Assembly: GCF_017254915.1 (NCBI RefSeq)
Contig: NZ_JAFKCT010000006.1
Coordinates: 196,173-260,172 of the forward strand
Direction of reading: 5' to 3'
Source: Algoriphagus oliviformis
GTDB taxonomy: Bacteria > Bacteroidota > Bacteroidia > Cytophagales > Cyclobacteriaceae
Length of the DNA stretch: 64,000 bases
The first letter of the stretch is position 1. Every line of letters starts with the position of its first letter. Shown here one piece after another: positions 8,197 through 19,100 of the stretch. A model generated the notes under the pieces. It made no database searches and was not told the origin of the DNA. It saw only the letters and a program-made list of their open reading frames with translations. The translations under genes and the position numbers were made by a program.

Positions 8197-9273
8197 TCAA
8201 TTTGTATTTAACTTATACTGTAGCCGACTACCCAACTGGAGAACCAGCATAAACTGGATTCCCAAAATCAGGGAGCCGAGCAATAGGTGCACTGGCTGAA
8301 GGAACGCAGGAATGCCGAAGTACGCCATCCCTATCCCCGACGCGATCTCCAAAAGCAAGACCAGCATCAATGCCTGCGAGAGGACAATCACTTTTGAACC
8401 TCGGGCCGCATATCGAAACGCCCAATAGAAGTACAGAATATGCACTCCCAAAAGGATGATCGAAAAGGACCTGTGAACCAGAAAGTCCAAGCCCAACCGG
8501 CCTATCCATTCGTCCCGAAGCAGGTCGCCAAGCGCAAAGGAAACCCGATCAATCTCCTCTCTTACCTCCGTTCCCAATACTACTTGTACCAAGGTGAGGA
8601 TCATTCCGACAAGTAACAGTCCTCGGACTTTGCCTGGCACGGCTATCCTTACTCCCTGCCTTGCACCCAGCATCTCGGAAAGGTGGTTGACATAGAGCAA
8701 GACAGCTACCAGCCCCAAGGCAAGCAGCATATGGAAGGTGATCATCCAAGGCAGCAGATTGGTGGACACCACGATAGAGCCTATCCATCCGGTGAACAGC
8801 ACCAAAACCAGCGCAAGCAGGGAATAAATCGGAATCCGTCTGTCCACACTCCAAAGCTTGAATGACTTCCAAACCGTAAGAATGATCAGTATCCCGATGA
8901 AAACCCCAACCAAGCGGTTGATGTATTCTATCCAGGTTTTGGTGGCGTTAAACTCCTCCTCTACCAAGATAGACTTGTCGTTGGCGATTTCGTTGGCCTT
9001 CTTCTCAAAGCCTAGTTTTTCAAGCGTCGCTACAAACCTTTCGTTTTTAGCTAACCTTATCTGAAGGTAAAGCTCCCGGTAATCTTCCGGAAGTTGGGAC
9101 TCGTCTGTGGGAGGAATAACGCTCCCGAAGCATCTCGGCCAATCGGGGCAGCCCATTCCTGAGCCCGTGCTGCGCACGATTCCCCCGACCAAGATCAGAA
9201 AATAAACAGCAATCACCGTCCACGTAGAGATGCGGCGAAAGCTGTCTATTGCTCTATTAGTGCTTTGACTCAT
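8197..9273 (-). CDS. ctaA: Haem A synthase (COX15/CtaA family)
   Basis: A 358-residue, eight-helix membrane enzyme that oxidises haem O to haem A. The N-terminal loop has a Cys pair in GSGMGCPDWPRCFG and a glutamate-containing EYINRLVGVFIG helix. Haem-ligand histidines appear in WMITFHMLLAL, FLVHRSFSIILLGVH and LQPVHLLLGS. The start codon lies 16 bp inside the end of ctaD, so the two genes are translationally coupled. It is of the long type, with a large first periplasmic loop. Confidence 0.95.
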   Translation of the reverse strand: MSQSTNRAIDSFRRISTWTVIAVYFLILVGGIVRSTGSGMGCPDWPRCFGSVIPPTDESQLPEDYRELYLQIRLAKNERFVATLEKLGFEKKANEIANDKSILVEEEFNATKTWIEYINRLVGVFIGILIILTVWKSFKLWSVDRRIPIYSLLALVLVLFTGWIGSIVVSTNLLPWMITFHMLLALGLVAVLLYVNHLSEMLGARQGVRIAVPGKVRGLLLVGMILTLVQVVLGTEVREEIDRVSFALGDLLRDEWIGRLGLDFLVHRSFSIILLGVHILYFYWAFRYAARGSKVIVLSQALMLVLLLEIASGIGMAYFGIPAFLQPVHLLLGSLILGIQFMLVLQLGSRLQYKLNTN

Positions 9274-11140
9274 TAGCCACCAAAACCTCAGCCTCCTCTT
9301 TCATGATCTCCAGCTCCAGCTTCACCATCTCTTGCTCATGAGGCAGGTTGGACTCCGGTGTCTGGGACAACGGTACAGTCTGAGGGATGAAGTCATCCGC
9401 AGCGCCAGGCTTGGAATAGTCATAAGGCCATCTGTAGACCGTAGGGATTTCTCCCGGCCAGTTGCCGTGACCTGGCTCCACAGGAGTAGTCCACTCCAGG
9501 GTATTGGATCTCCAAGGGTTTTGCGTAGCCTTTCTTCCTCTAAACATGCTGTAGAAGAAGTTGAAAAGGAAGATAAACTGGGAAGCGAACGTGATGATCG
9601 CTGCAGCGGACACAAACATGTTCAGGTCAGTGTACATGTCTGTAAAGGCAAAGTTGGTCCAGTTGTAGTACCTTCTTGGGAAACCGGCTATGCCGATGTA
9701 GTGCATTGGGAAGAACACCAAATACACGCCAATGAAAGTCAGCCAGAAGTGTACATAGCCCAGCTTGGCATCCATCATGCGACCAAACATCTTGGGGAAC
9801 CAGTGGTATACACCGGCCACCATGCCGAAGAAAGACGCCGATCCCATTACCAAGTGGAAGTGTGCCACGACGAAATAAGTATCGTGCAGCTGGATATCAA
9901 TCGCGGAGTTACCCAAGAAGATACCTGTCAAACCTCCGGAGATGAAGAAGGATACCAGACCAATGGAAAACAGCATTGCAGGTGTGAACACCAAGTTGCC
10001 TCTCCACAGCGTGGTCAGGTAGTTGAACACCTTCACCGCAGACGGTACCGCAATGATCAAGGTCAAGAACATGAAGATCGAGCCCAAGAAAGGATTCATA
10101 CCGGACACGAACATGTGGTGAGCCCACACGATAAAGGACAGGATGGTGATTCCCAGCATGGAAATAATCATCGCCTTGTAGCCAAAGATCGGTTTTCTCG
10201 AGTTGGTCGCGATCACCTCGGAAGTGATACCCAAGGCAGGCAACAATACGATGTACACCTCAGGGTGGCCCAAAAACCAGAACAAGTGCTGGAACAAAAC
10301 AGGGCTACCACCGGTGTTAGGCAGGGCCTCACCAGCAATGTAGATGTCAGATAGGTAGAAAGAAGTACCGAAGCTTCTGTCAAAAACCAACAACAGCGCC
10401 GCTCCAAACAGTACCGGGAAGGACAAAAGTCCGATCACCGCAGTGAGGAAAAACGCCCAAATCGTCAAAGGCAATCTGGAGAAGGACATCCCCTTGGTTC
10501 TCAAGTTGATGATAGTGGTGATGTAGTTGATACCACCCATCAGGGAAGAGGCGATGAAGAATACCATCGCTACCAGCCAGAGCGTCATACCCAAGCCGGA
10601 GCCAGGAATCGCCTGCTCCAGTGCAGACAACGGAGGATAGATTACCCAACCGCCACCAGCAGGTCCTGTCTTGATAAACAGGGAAATAAACATGATCACT
10701 CCGGAGATGAAGAAAAACCAGTAGGAAAGCATGTTCATGAAGCCCGATGCCATATCACGGGCACCGATCTGCAGAGGGATCAGGAAGTTGGAGAAAGTAC
10801 CGCTCAATCCGGCAGTCAACACGAAGAATACCATGATGGTACCGTGCATCGTCACCAAAGCTAGGTAAAACGTCGGATCCAACTTTCCAGTCTCGTCAAT
10901 CCAACCACCCAAAAGCGGGCGTAGGAACTCCAGACTCAAGTCAGGAAAACCCAACTGCAATCTGAAAAGAACAGACAGGAAGCCACCGATTAGCGCCCAG
11001 AAGATACCGGTAACCAAAAACTGCTTACCGATCATCTTGTGATCCTGGGAGAAGATATATTTTGTTATAAAATTATCATGATGCTCATGATCGTGGTGAT
11101 CGTGGGCGGTGTCATGATGTGCCGCAGATGCTGTAGCCAT
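9257..11140 (-). CDS. ctaD: Cytochrome c oxidase subunit I
   Basis: The catalytic subunit (627 residues) of an aa3-type oxidase. The expected ligands are visible: His in TMHGTIMVFF (haem a), HPEVYI with the His-Tyr crosslink, WAHHMFVSGM (CuB pair), and HDTYFVVAHFHLVMG (haem a3 and haem a ligands). About twelve helices are predicted, plus an N-terminal His-rich extension (AHHDTAHDHHDHEHHDN) and a charged C-terminal tail. The HPEVYI motif places it in the A-family, which uses both proton channels. The His-rich head may bind metal, but that is speculation. Confidence 0.97.
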   Translation of the reverse strand: MATASAAHHDTAHDHHDHEHHDNFITKYIFSQDHKMIGKQFLVTGIFWALIGGFLSVLFRLQLGFPDLSLEFLRPLLGGWIDETGKLDPTFYLALVTMHGTIMVFFVLTAGLSGTFSNFLIPLQIGARDMASGFMNMLSYWFFFISGVIMFISLFIKTGPAGGGWVIYPPLSALEQAIPGSGLGMTLWLVAMVFFIASSLMGGINYITTIINLRTKGMSFSRLPLTIWAFFLTAVIGLLSFPVLFGAALLLVFDRSFGTSFYLSDIYIAGEALPNTGGSPVLFQHLFWFLGHPEVYIVLLPALGITSEVIATNSRKPIFGYKAMIISMLGITILSFIVWAHHMFVSGMNPFLGSIFMFLTLIIAVPSAVKVFNYLTTLWRGNLVFTPAMLFSIGLVSFFISGGLTGIFLGNSAIDIQLHDTYFVVAHFHLVMGSASFFGMVAGVYHWFPKMFGRMMDAKLGYVHFWLTFIGVYLVFFPMHYIGIAGFPRRYYNWTNFAFTDMYTDLNMFVSAAAIITFASQFIFLFNFFYSMFRGRKATQNPWRSNTLEWTTPVEPGHGNWPGEIPTVYRWPYDYSKPGAADDFIPQTVPLSQTPESNLPHEQEMVKLELEIMKEEAEVLVANESKH

Positions 11141-11151
11141 AACCTATAATT

Positions 11152-12189
11152 TTATTTTTTACTTTCTCTTAATTGAATTTCTGCCAGCTCTTTCACATCA
11201 GCGGACAGTCCCTCTGCCAAGGCAGGGTTTTGCTGGATGAAAGTCTTCTGCTCAGCATACCACTTCTGGTAAGCCTCAGGCTCCACTACCTCGATCACTT
11301 TTTTCATACCAAAGTGTCCACGCCCGCAGATTTCAGTACAAGCGATTTCATATTCAAATTCAGGATCGTTGAGTTCCGCACGCATCTCCTCGGTAGTCTT
11401 GGTAGGTACAAACCAGAATCTGGTCGGCATACCCGGCACGGCATCCATTTTCAATCGCATATGCGGAGCGAATACGGAGTGCAATACGTCACGGGCGCGG
11501 ATCTTGAAGAGCACCGGCTCGCCTTTTGGGATCACCACTCTCGGGGAAGGGAAATCATCCAAAGCGTTTTTGTCGGTAAAGTCCACTCCGTGGGAGTTGG
11601 AAGCGGTGATCAGGCGGTAGTCGTAGTCGCCCAGCACATTGTCTTTGCCTGGGTATCTGATCTCCCAAGCAAACTGGTAGCCCATGATCTCTACCACGTG
11701 GGCATTTTCAGGGGCTGGTGCGGTGATGTCAGACCAAGCCATCCATCCGGAGATCACCAAGCCAGCCAACACGACCGCAGGTACGGCAGTCCATACGACT
11801 TCCAGCTTGTTGTTGTCAGGATAAAAGGTCGCCTTGCGGTCTTCCTTGTATTGATACTTGTATGGAAAAACAAACAGCAACACGTGCGTGATCAAAAACA
11901 CGACTCCGGTCACCGCCATGGTGATCCAAAACAAGCTGTCCGTCACCACGCCATGCTCGGAAGCGATAGGCAGCTGGTAATTGTCAAATTCTTTGATCGA
12001 ATACCAGAACATCAAAGCCCCACTGGCCAACAAGAACAGGACAAACAGGATGGCGTTCACCTTGTTGCTGCCAGAGGCAATCTTCTTGTCTGAACCTTTT
12101 ACTACAGAAACCAAGGTCTGAATTCTGTACACCATCCAAACTATGGACAGCACCAGAAGAACCCCTACTCCAATCAGAAATCCGTACAT
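11152..12189 (-). CDS. ctaC: Cytochrome c oxidase subunit II
   Basis: A 345-residue subunit II. One extra N-terminal helix (about 3-22) precedes the usual hairpin of membrane helices, and then comes the cupredoxin domain. The CuA site is intact: CTEICGRGHFGM plus the upstream His in VLHSVFAPHMRLKM. There is no C-terminal cytochrome c domain, so this is not a caa3 subunit II, and a haem protein of the Act complex (ActA or ActE) or a separate cytochrome must donate electrons. The gene starts the oxidase half of the operon, 24 bp after actF. Confidence 0.95.
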   Translation of the reverse strand: MYGFLIGVGVLLVLSIVWMVYRIQTLVSVVKGSDKKIASGSNKVNAILFVLFLLASGALMFWYSIKEFDNYQLPIASEHGVVTDSLFWITMAVTGVVFLITHVLLFVFPYKYQYKEDRKATFYPDNNKLEVVWTAVPAVVLAGLVISGWMAWSDITAPAPENAHVVEIMGYQFAWEIRYPGKDNVLGDYDYRLITASNSHGVDFTDKNALDDFPSPRVVIPKGEPVLFKIRARDVLHSVFAPHMRLKMDAVPGMPTRFWFVPTKTTEEMRAELNDPEFEYEIACTEICGRGHFGMKKVIEVVEPEAYQKWYAEQKTFIQQNPALAEGLSADVKELAEIQLRESKK

Positions 12190-12213
12190 ATCTTAGTCTT
12201 TTCGGATAATTAA

Positions 12214-13512
12214 TTAAATGTGATGATGATAGCTTTCCTCAAGCATTGGATGGTTCTTGGCGATCAGGTTGGTCTTGGAAAGAGCTCCCAATACCACCAG
12301 TGCAGCGGCAGAGCCAAAGACCAGGAACATCCCGACTTCCATGAAACCGATTCCCCCGTTGTGTCCCAGTGTACCTGGCTGCACCATCAGGAAGAAGTCC
12401 ACCCAGTGGCCTACGACCAAAATGCTACAAACAACCTTAAGGAAAATGCCGTGTCGCTTCGCATCTCTGGTCATCAAAACCAAGAAAGGCAGGAAGAAGT
12501 TTAGGCCAAGGTTGACAAAAATAAACGGACCGTACACGTCGCTGGTCAGTCGCTCTACGAAATAGACTGATTCCTCTGGGATGTTCGCGTAGTAGATCAA
12601 AAGGAACTGTGAAAACCACAGGTAAGTCCAGAAGATAGAGAAGCCAAACACAAACTTGCCCAAATCATGGATATGGTTTTGGTTGACCATTTCCAGGTAG
12701 CCTCTGCCCTTGAGGAAGATCGTGATCAGCGTGATCACCGATACCGCCGTCACCAGCCAGGAAGCAAACACATACCAACCGAAAAGGGTGGAGAACCAGT
12801 GCGTGTCGATGGACATCACCCAGTCCCAAGCGGAAATCGAAGAAGACACCGCGAAGAACACCAGGAAGTAAGCAGACCAGCTTCTCATCTTAAACCAGTG
12901 GGAAGTACCTCCCAATTGATCCTCCTGAGCGGAAATCTGCTTGAACTTGTTGATGAAAAACACCCAGAAGCCGAAGAAGATCACCATTCGGGCGATGTAG
13001 AAGACCGGGAAAGATCCTTTGGCCAAAGGCCAAAAGAAAAACGCTCCCTTGCCGTCGATGATGCTGTCGTACTCTGGGGAAGCAGGGTCAAACAGCTCCG
13101 CGTGCCACCAGTGAAACAGGCTATGTCCGGTCAGGAAGAAAGACGCAATCATCAAAATCCCCGCGATCGGCAACCAGCTTCCCATGGAAAGCATGATGCG
13201 AAGCAGCGGAGTAGACCAGCCAGCCTGCGCCGCAAACTGGATGGCAAAGAAGAATACCCCTACCAGTGCGATACCGGTGAAGAATACGTTGTTGATCCAA
13301 AGGTTGGCAAAAAGACGCTCGTACCAGTGGAAGGCATGCCCGCCAGCTTCTCCAGCTTCCTCATGGTGGCCAACGCCCGTCATCCCCAAGATGATGCCGA
13401 TGCCCAGGATAATCGCACCGATGACCAGCACGGTCATGATGGATTTTTTGGTAGCAGCCGTAAAGTCGAATCGCTGCTCCAGATTATAGTGTTGTTCGCC
13501 GTGATGCGCCAT
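12214..13512 (-). CDS. actF: Alternative complex III subunit ActF (NrfD-like quinol:cytochrome c oxidoreductase)
   Basis: A 432-residue membrane protein with about ten helices, related to ActC and to NrfD/PsrC quinone-interacting subunits. It has a His-rich N-terminus and loops (MAHHGEQHYNLEQRFDF; GHSLFHWWHAELFDPASPEY). In the known complex III structures ActC and ActF form the membrane core that oxidises menaquinol and may translocate protons. It follows actE by 2 bp and precedes ctaC, linking the Act complex physically to the oxidase genes. Confidence 0.92.
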   Translation of the reverse strand: MAHHGEQHYNLEQRFDFTAATKKSIMTVLVIGAIILGIGIILGMTGVGHHEEAGEAGGHAFHWYERLFANLWINNVFFTGIALVGVFFFAIQFAAQAGWSTPLLRIMLSMGSWLPIAGILMIASFFLTGHSLFHWWHAELFDPASPEYDSIIDGKGAFFFWPLAKGSFPVFYIARMVIFFGFWVFFINKFKQISAQEDQLGGTSHWFKMRSWSAYFLVFFAVSSSISAWDWVMSIDTHWFSTLFGWYVFASWLVTAVSVITLITIFLKGRGYLEMVNQNHIHDLGKFVFGFSIFWTYLWFSQFLLIYYANIPEESVYFVERLTSDVYGPFIFVNLGLNFFLPFLVLMTRDAKRHGIFLKVVCSILVVGHWVDFFLMVQPGTLGHNGGIGFMEVGMFLVFGSAAALVVLGALSKTNLIAKNHPMLEESYHHHI

Positions 13513-13514
13513 GA

Positions 13515-14207
13515 TTAGTTAGCTGGGGTTACTTGTGCTACCGCGGTGGAGTCTACAGCAGGAGCCGGAGCGGCGGCTGCAGCCTGACCTTGGATAACTT
13601 GTTTGACATAGTGAACAATTTTCCATCTGCTCTCCTCAGGGATCTGGGAGCCATGCGCGCCCATTCTGCCCTTTCCTTTGGTGATCACATGGAAGATGTG
13701 GCCTTCCGGAAGGTTGACATAGGCACCGCCAGTCAGGTTGGCTACACCACCGATGATCTCGCCGGCTTTGCCATCACCCTGTCCTGTCTTGCCGTGGCAA
13801 GCGGAGCAATACTGCATGAAAAGTACCTCACCACGCTTCAGTACTTCCTCGGAAGACTCCAGTGGGTTTTGGACCAAAGCTGCCTGCTCCAGTTCAAATG
13901 CCTTCAATCTGTAAGGCAGATAGCCCTGCTTGTTTCTTGGAACCGTGTTGGCTACCGGCTCGCGCATGTTCATCCCGTGCGGGTTGTACACGTTGGAGTT
14001 GAAAAACTCCCCCTTGCCATCCTCGCGGTTGGAAAGCCAAGTGCCTTGTGATTCGTCTTTGATTTGGGTCAAAGGCTCGTATGCGACCGAGTGATACATC
14101 TGAGGTGCGTACTCCAGCCCTTGGTTGTCACCACCGGCTTTACATCCAGCCAAAAGTGAAATGGCCAGTGCAGAACCTCCGAAAATCAATGCTTTTGCAA
14201 TTTTCAT
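13515..14207 (-). CDS. actE: Alternative complex III monohaem cytochrome c lipoprotein ActE
   Basis: A 230-residue lipoprotein with a signal peptide and lipobox LLAGC (start at ATG 14207; a longer TTG reading overlaps actD). The single haem c motif is CSACH, in YCSACHGKTGQGDG, with a probable Met axial ligand in GRMGAHGSQIP. It ends in an Ala/Pro-rich tail. ActE is the likely electron exit from the complex toward CuA of subunit II. The low-complexity tail AAAAAPAPA is probably a flexible linker. Confidence 0.92.
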   Translation of the reverse strand: MKIAKALIFGGSALAISLLAGCKAGGDNQGLEYAPQMYHSVAYEPLTQIKDESQGTWLSNREDGKGEFFNSNVYNPHGMNMREPVANTVPRNKQGYLPYRLKAFELEQAALVQNPLESSEEVLKRGEVLFMQYCSACHGKTGQGDGKAGEIIGGVANLTGGAYVNLPEGHIFHVITKGKGRMGAHGSQIPEESRWKIVHYVKQVIQGQAAAAAPAPAVDSTAVAQVTPAN

Positions 14208-14220
14208 ATATCCGGATTTT

Positions 14221-14751
14221 CTATTCAAAACTTTTGTTATTAACCTCGGTTGCTCCAGAGGATCTCAGGATTTCCTTGATCTGATCCACTTCGATGGCGC
14301 TGTTGTTGGCGATATCGATAGCCATGATGTGCTTGTCATCGGTAGATCTCAGGTCGAAGATCCTAGGCTGAGCCCAAGGCTTCAGGTTAGAGCTGATCAT
14401 GAACACGCTTACCATGCCGAAGGATGCCAAAAGCACGGTCAACTCGAAGGAAACTGGGATAAAGTCAGGGAAAGCCGCATGGTTTTTACCCCCGATGATC
14501 ATCGGCCAGTCAAATTTCATCATGTAAAACTGCATGGTCAGTGCGAGTGTGGTACCCAGCATGCCGAAAAGGAATGCGGCGATGGGAAGACGGCTTCTTT
14601 TGTACCCCAGCACATGCTCCAGTCCGTGTACCGGATAGGGAGAATATACCTCGTGGATCTTCACGCCAGTACCTCTTACTTGCTCTACTGCATGGAGCAA
14701 TACGTCCTCATCGTCGTAGACTCCCAGAATAAAATGTGTATCCTTTTCCAT
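14221..14751 (-). CDS. actD: Alternative complex III subunit ActD (DUF3341)
   Basis: A 176-residue protein with a soluble N-terminal domain (FILGVYDDEDVLLHAVEQ) and two central membrane helices (about 57-78 and 95-118). It matches DUF3341, the ActD subunit that binds next to ActC in the complex. No cofactor motif is seen. It starts 2 bp after actC ends, so translation is probably coupled. Confidence 0.92.
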   Translation of the reverse strand: MEKDTHFILGVYDDEDVLLHAVEQVRGTGVKIHEVYSPYPVHGLEHVLGYKRSRLPIAAFLFGMLGTTLALTMQFYMMKFDWPMIIGGKNHAAFPDFIPVSFELTVLLASFGMVSVFMISSNLKPWAQPRIFDLRSTDDKHIMAIDIANNSAIEVDQIKEILRSSGATEVNNKSFE

Positions 14752-14753
14752 GA

Positions 14754-16118
14754 TTATTTATGCACTTTTTCGGATGAAGACTTCAGTACAGATTTCACTT
14801 CCGCCATGTTGATCACCGGGAAGAACTTCGCAAACAGGAAGAACAGGGTGAAGAAAAGACCAAAGGTGAACAGGTAAACCCCCACATCGGCCCAAGATGG
14901 GTAGAACATCGCCCAAGAAGAAGGCAGGAAGTCTCTGTGAAGGGAAGTCACGATGATTACAAATCGCTCAAACCACATCCCGATGTTTACCACCAGTGAC
15001 AAAATGAAGGTGGCTACGATGGACGTTCTGATTTTCTTGAACCAGAAAAGCTGTGGAGAGATCACGTTGCAGGTCATCATGGACCAGTAAGCCCACCAGT
15101 AAGGTCCGGTTGCACGGTTGATGAAGGCGTATTGTTCTGCTTCCACCCCAGAATACCAAGCGATGAAAAACTCGGTGATATAGGCGATACCCACGATGGA
15201 TCCGGTGATGATGATTACAATGTTCATCAGCTCGATATGGCCCATGGTGATGTAGTCTTCCAGCTGGTACACCTTTCTGGTGATGATCATCAGCGTCAAT
15301 ACCATCGCAAATCCGGAGAAAATCGCACCGGCCACGAAGTATGGAGGGAAGATGGTGGTGTGCCATCCCGGGATCACCGAGGTAGCAAAGTCAAAGGATA
15401 CGATAGTGTGTACCGAAAGTACCAGCGGGGTAGCCAGACCAGCAAGAATCAGGGAAACTGACTCATAGCGCATCCAGCTCTTGGCTGCTCCGTCCCATCC
15501 GAAGGAAAGCGCTCCGTAGATGGTCTTTCTCAAGCCTGTGGCGCGGTCACGGATGGTGGCAAAATCAGGGATCAGACCGATGTACCAGAACACCAAGGAA
15601 ACCGAGAAATAGGTAGAGATCGCGAACACGTCCCAAAGAAGCGGGGAGTTGAAGTTTACCCAAAGGGAACCAAAAGTGTTTGGCAGGGGAAGCGCCCAGT
15701 AGGCACCCAGCCATGGACGGCCCATGTGGAGTACCGGGAACATCGCCGCACAGATTACCGCGAAGATGGTCATCGCCTCGGCGGCTCTGTTAATCGATGT
15801 TCTCCATTTCTGTCTGAACAGCAACAGTACCGCGGAGATCAGCGTACCGGCGTGACCGATACCTACCCACCACACGAAGTTGGTGATGTCCCAGGCCCAG
15901 CCTACTGTTTTGTTCAATCCCCACATCCCGATGCCTTCCCAGACGGTGGCAACTACCGCTATAGATCCTAGGGCCAATACACCGGCTGAGGTAAGGAAAG
16001 CCAAAAACCAACGGATGTTTGGTTTTGCTTCCACATGCCGCGACACATCGTGTGTCACGTCATGGTAGGTCTTGCCTCCGGTAACTAAGGGCTCACGTAC
16101 GGATGAAGTAACCTGCAT
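14754..16118 (-). CDS. actC: Alternative complex III subunit ActC (NrfD/PsrC family)
   Basis: A 454-residue NrfD-family membrane protein with about ten helices. Conserved features are [16 protein letters not shown] and the proline-rich [21 protein letters not shown] loop near the quinone pocket. It anchors ActB to the membrane and forms, with ActF, the quinol-oxidising core. It lies between actB and actD with very short gaps (17 and 2 bp), consistent with one transcript. Confidence 0.94.
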   Translation of the reverse strand: MQVTSSVREPLVTGGKTYHDVTHDVSRHVEAKPNIRWFLAFLTSAGVLALGSIAVVATVWEGIGMWGLNKTVGWAWDITNFVWWVGIGHAGTLISAVLLLFRQKWRTSINRAAEAMTIFAVICAAMFPVLHMGRPWLGAYWALPLPNTFGSLWVNFNSPLLWDVFAISTYFSVSLVFWYIGLIPDFATIRDRATGLRKTIYGALSFGWDGAAKSWMRYESVSLILAGLATPLVLSVHTIVSFDFATSVIPGWHTTIFPPYFVAGAIFSGFAMVLTLMIITRKVYQLEDYITMGHIELMNIVIIITGSIVGIAYITEFFIAWYSGVEAEQYAFINRATGPYWWAYWSMMTCNVISPQLFWFKKIRTSIVATFILSLVVNIGMWFERFVIIVTSLHRDFLPSSWAMFYPSWADVGVYLFTFGLFFTLFFLFAKFFPVINMAEVKSVLKSSSEKVHK

Positions 16119-16135
16119 AGTTTATAAAATTATGA

Positions 16136-19100
16136 TTACGCTTCGTTTTTCTCTTTATTTCTGATTTTGGTAAAGTACCAAACGTTAGGACTCACGTTGA
16201 TCTCTTCCAATACGTGGTAAGCTCTCTCCTCACCCACTTCCTTGGTCGCCGAGTCGGTCTCCTCGATCTTCAGCAACTTGGAGATGCGGCTTTCCGGATC
16301 GTTCAGGTCACCGAACACCAATCCTCCGCCTGGACAAGCCTGCGCACAAGCGACGTTGATGTCGCCGTCTTTCACCTTGCGCTTCTCGCGCTTGGCTTCG
16401 AGCTTGCCAGCCTGGATACGCTGCACGCACATGGAGCATTTTTCCATTACCCCTCTGGCGCGTACGGTCACGTCCGGGTTCAGTACCATTTTGCCCAAGT
16501 CATCATTCTGAGCCATGTTGGCCACAGCGAAGTCTTTGTTGTCGTGGTATTTGAACCAGTTGAATCGACGTACTTTATATGGACAGTTGTTGGCACAATA
16601 TCTAGTACCGATACATCTGTTGTAAGTCATTTGGTTAAGACCCTCGGAAGAGTGCGTAGTCGCAGCCACAGGACACACTGTCTCGCAAGGAGCATTGTTA
16701 CACTGCTGGCACATCATCGGCTGGAAAGTCACCTCAGGATTCTCGGCAGCCACTTCCATTCCTGAAAGGTCGTCGGCCGGAGCGTCGGAAGAATAGTAGC
16801 GGTCAATTCTGATCCAAGCCATCTCTCTTCTGTTCAGCACTTCCTGCTTACCTACTACAGCGACGTTGTTTTCCACCTGGCAAGCCACGGTACAAGCACC
16901 GCAACCAGTACAGGAAGACATGTCGATTGCCAAGCCCCAGTGGTGCTGGCTGTATTTGTGTCCACTCCAAAGAGAAATCTTGGATGGCTTCACAAATTCA
17001 CCGTCTTTGTAGATCTCTGGCTTGTATCGGCCAGCAGAAGCGTCCTGCTTGTACTCGCCCAGGGTAGTCTCTTGGATCACGTTTTCACGTCCCATGAAGG
17101 TCTGGTGAGTCTGGGTACGGGCGATTTTGTAGGAATCTCCGGTCACGGCCACTTCTACTCCAGCAGTGATGTCAGTTTGTACGAAACCTTTGGAAAGATC
17201 CAGCAGGTTGTAGGCATTTACACCTACACCGTTTCCGGCTCTGCCAGCGGCTGTTCTACCGTATCCGATAGCCAAACCGAAGGTACCGTAAGCCTGACCC
17301 GGTTGGATCAGAATAGGCACGATTAGGGATTTGCCGTTTACGGTCAGCTGGGCCTTTTGGGTATTTTCCTCTACCATGGTCACGCCGTTCTCGTTTGCCC
17401 AACGCTGGGAAACGGTCAGGTAGTTATCCCAAGTAGCTTTGGTGATAGGATCGGACATTTCCTGTAGCCAAGGGTTGTTGGCGTAGGTACCGTCACCCAT
17501 ACCGACTTTGGTATAGACCACCAGTTCGCTGCCCGCATTGTCAGCGGAGTAGCTTTTGGCAACGGCGGCTGCAGAAGCGGAAGTATCGGCAACAGCAGCG
17601 ACTGGCACAGCAGCAGCAGTAGTACCCACGACGCCATTGTACAAGGCTCTATCCCAGAACTCCTGGAAGGAAGCCGCATCTGCCCCGTAAGCAGGGAAGA
17701 AAGAAGCGGTCCAGTTCGCCTGGAGGTAGTCGTAGTAAGAAGTGGTATTTCCTGCCCAAGTCAGGAAGGAATCCTGAGCTTGTCTGGTTGCGAAGAGAGG
17801 GGAAATGGTTGGCTGGGCCAAAGAGTACAAGCCCTTCTTAGGGTTGTAGTCGTTCCAAGACTCGAGGAAGTGGTGATCTGGAGCGACGATCTGTACGAGG
17901 GATGAAGTCTCATCCAGGGTACCGTTGGTCGCGATGCTGACCTTGGCTTTGGCAATGCCCGCCGCGATTGCTTCGCCTTGCGGATGGTCGTACACTGGGT
18001 TACAGTTGTAGAAGATCACTCCTCCTACTCGACCGGCACCCAGATCAGCGACAAACTGAGCCATTTTGGCGTCGTCACCTTTTCTGTAGTTCACTGGGTT
18101 GGAGAAGTCCACGGTAGATCCGTTGGCTCCAAGAAGGTCGTTGATGGCGTTGATGCCCATCTGCACATTTGGATCGTTGGATCCGGAGATGACCAAGCCG
18201 AGCTCTTTGGCAGCCCACAGGTCGTTGGCGGCTTGCTCGAGGTGTGCGATTTCCACCGCAGGAGCGGAAAGTGTCGCAGCACCGGCCTTTTTCGCCAGCA
18301 AGTTATAAAGAGCCAATACTGCCAATCCGCTTTGGGAGGCTTTGATTGGAGTTCTGTAGTCGGCGTTTGCACCAGCCAGAGACAGGTTGGACTCAAACTG
18401 GTAGTGACGGGACATTTCAGGCTTTTCCTTGGTCACCTTTCTGTTGGCTGTGTAGCCCTCAGAGTATTCGGTTGGGGAAATCCAAGTTCCCAAGAAGTCA
18501 GCGCCGAAGGACACGATCACCTTGGCTTTGTCAAATCTATAGTCAGGCACCATCGCCTGGCCATAAGTGGCCTCGGCGGCTTTGGCGATACCGTAGTTGG
18601 AGCGGGGATCGTAGGTCACTACTTCCACGTTGCCAAAAGCTGCGGCAAATTCCTGGATGGCTTTTTCGGTAGTCGGGGAGAAAAGCGAGTTGGTCACGAT
18701 CTTGATCGCGCCTGCGGAAGCGAGCTTGGCTTTCACCTGCTCATCTACGGTTTTCCAGTCAGACTTGGCGCCGCCCACCATAGGGGCAGCCAGTCTCTGC
18801 TTGTCATATAGAGAAAGTACCGCCGCCTGCATGATGGCGTTGGTTCCGCCTTTGTTGATCGGGGAAAGCTCGTTTCCGTCGATCTTGATAGGACGACCTT
18901 CTCTGGTTTTTACCACGATGGAGGCATAGTCACCACCGGAGGCAAAGGTAGAAGCGTAATAGTTGGGGATGGAAGGGTTGATGTCCACCGGCTTGTTCAC
19001 ATAAGGAATAGCCTTTCTCACCGGAGCCTCGCAAGCCGCCAAAGTAGCCGCTGCCAAGCTGAAACCCATCACTTTGAGAAAATCTCTTCGGGAGGAGTTG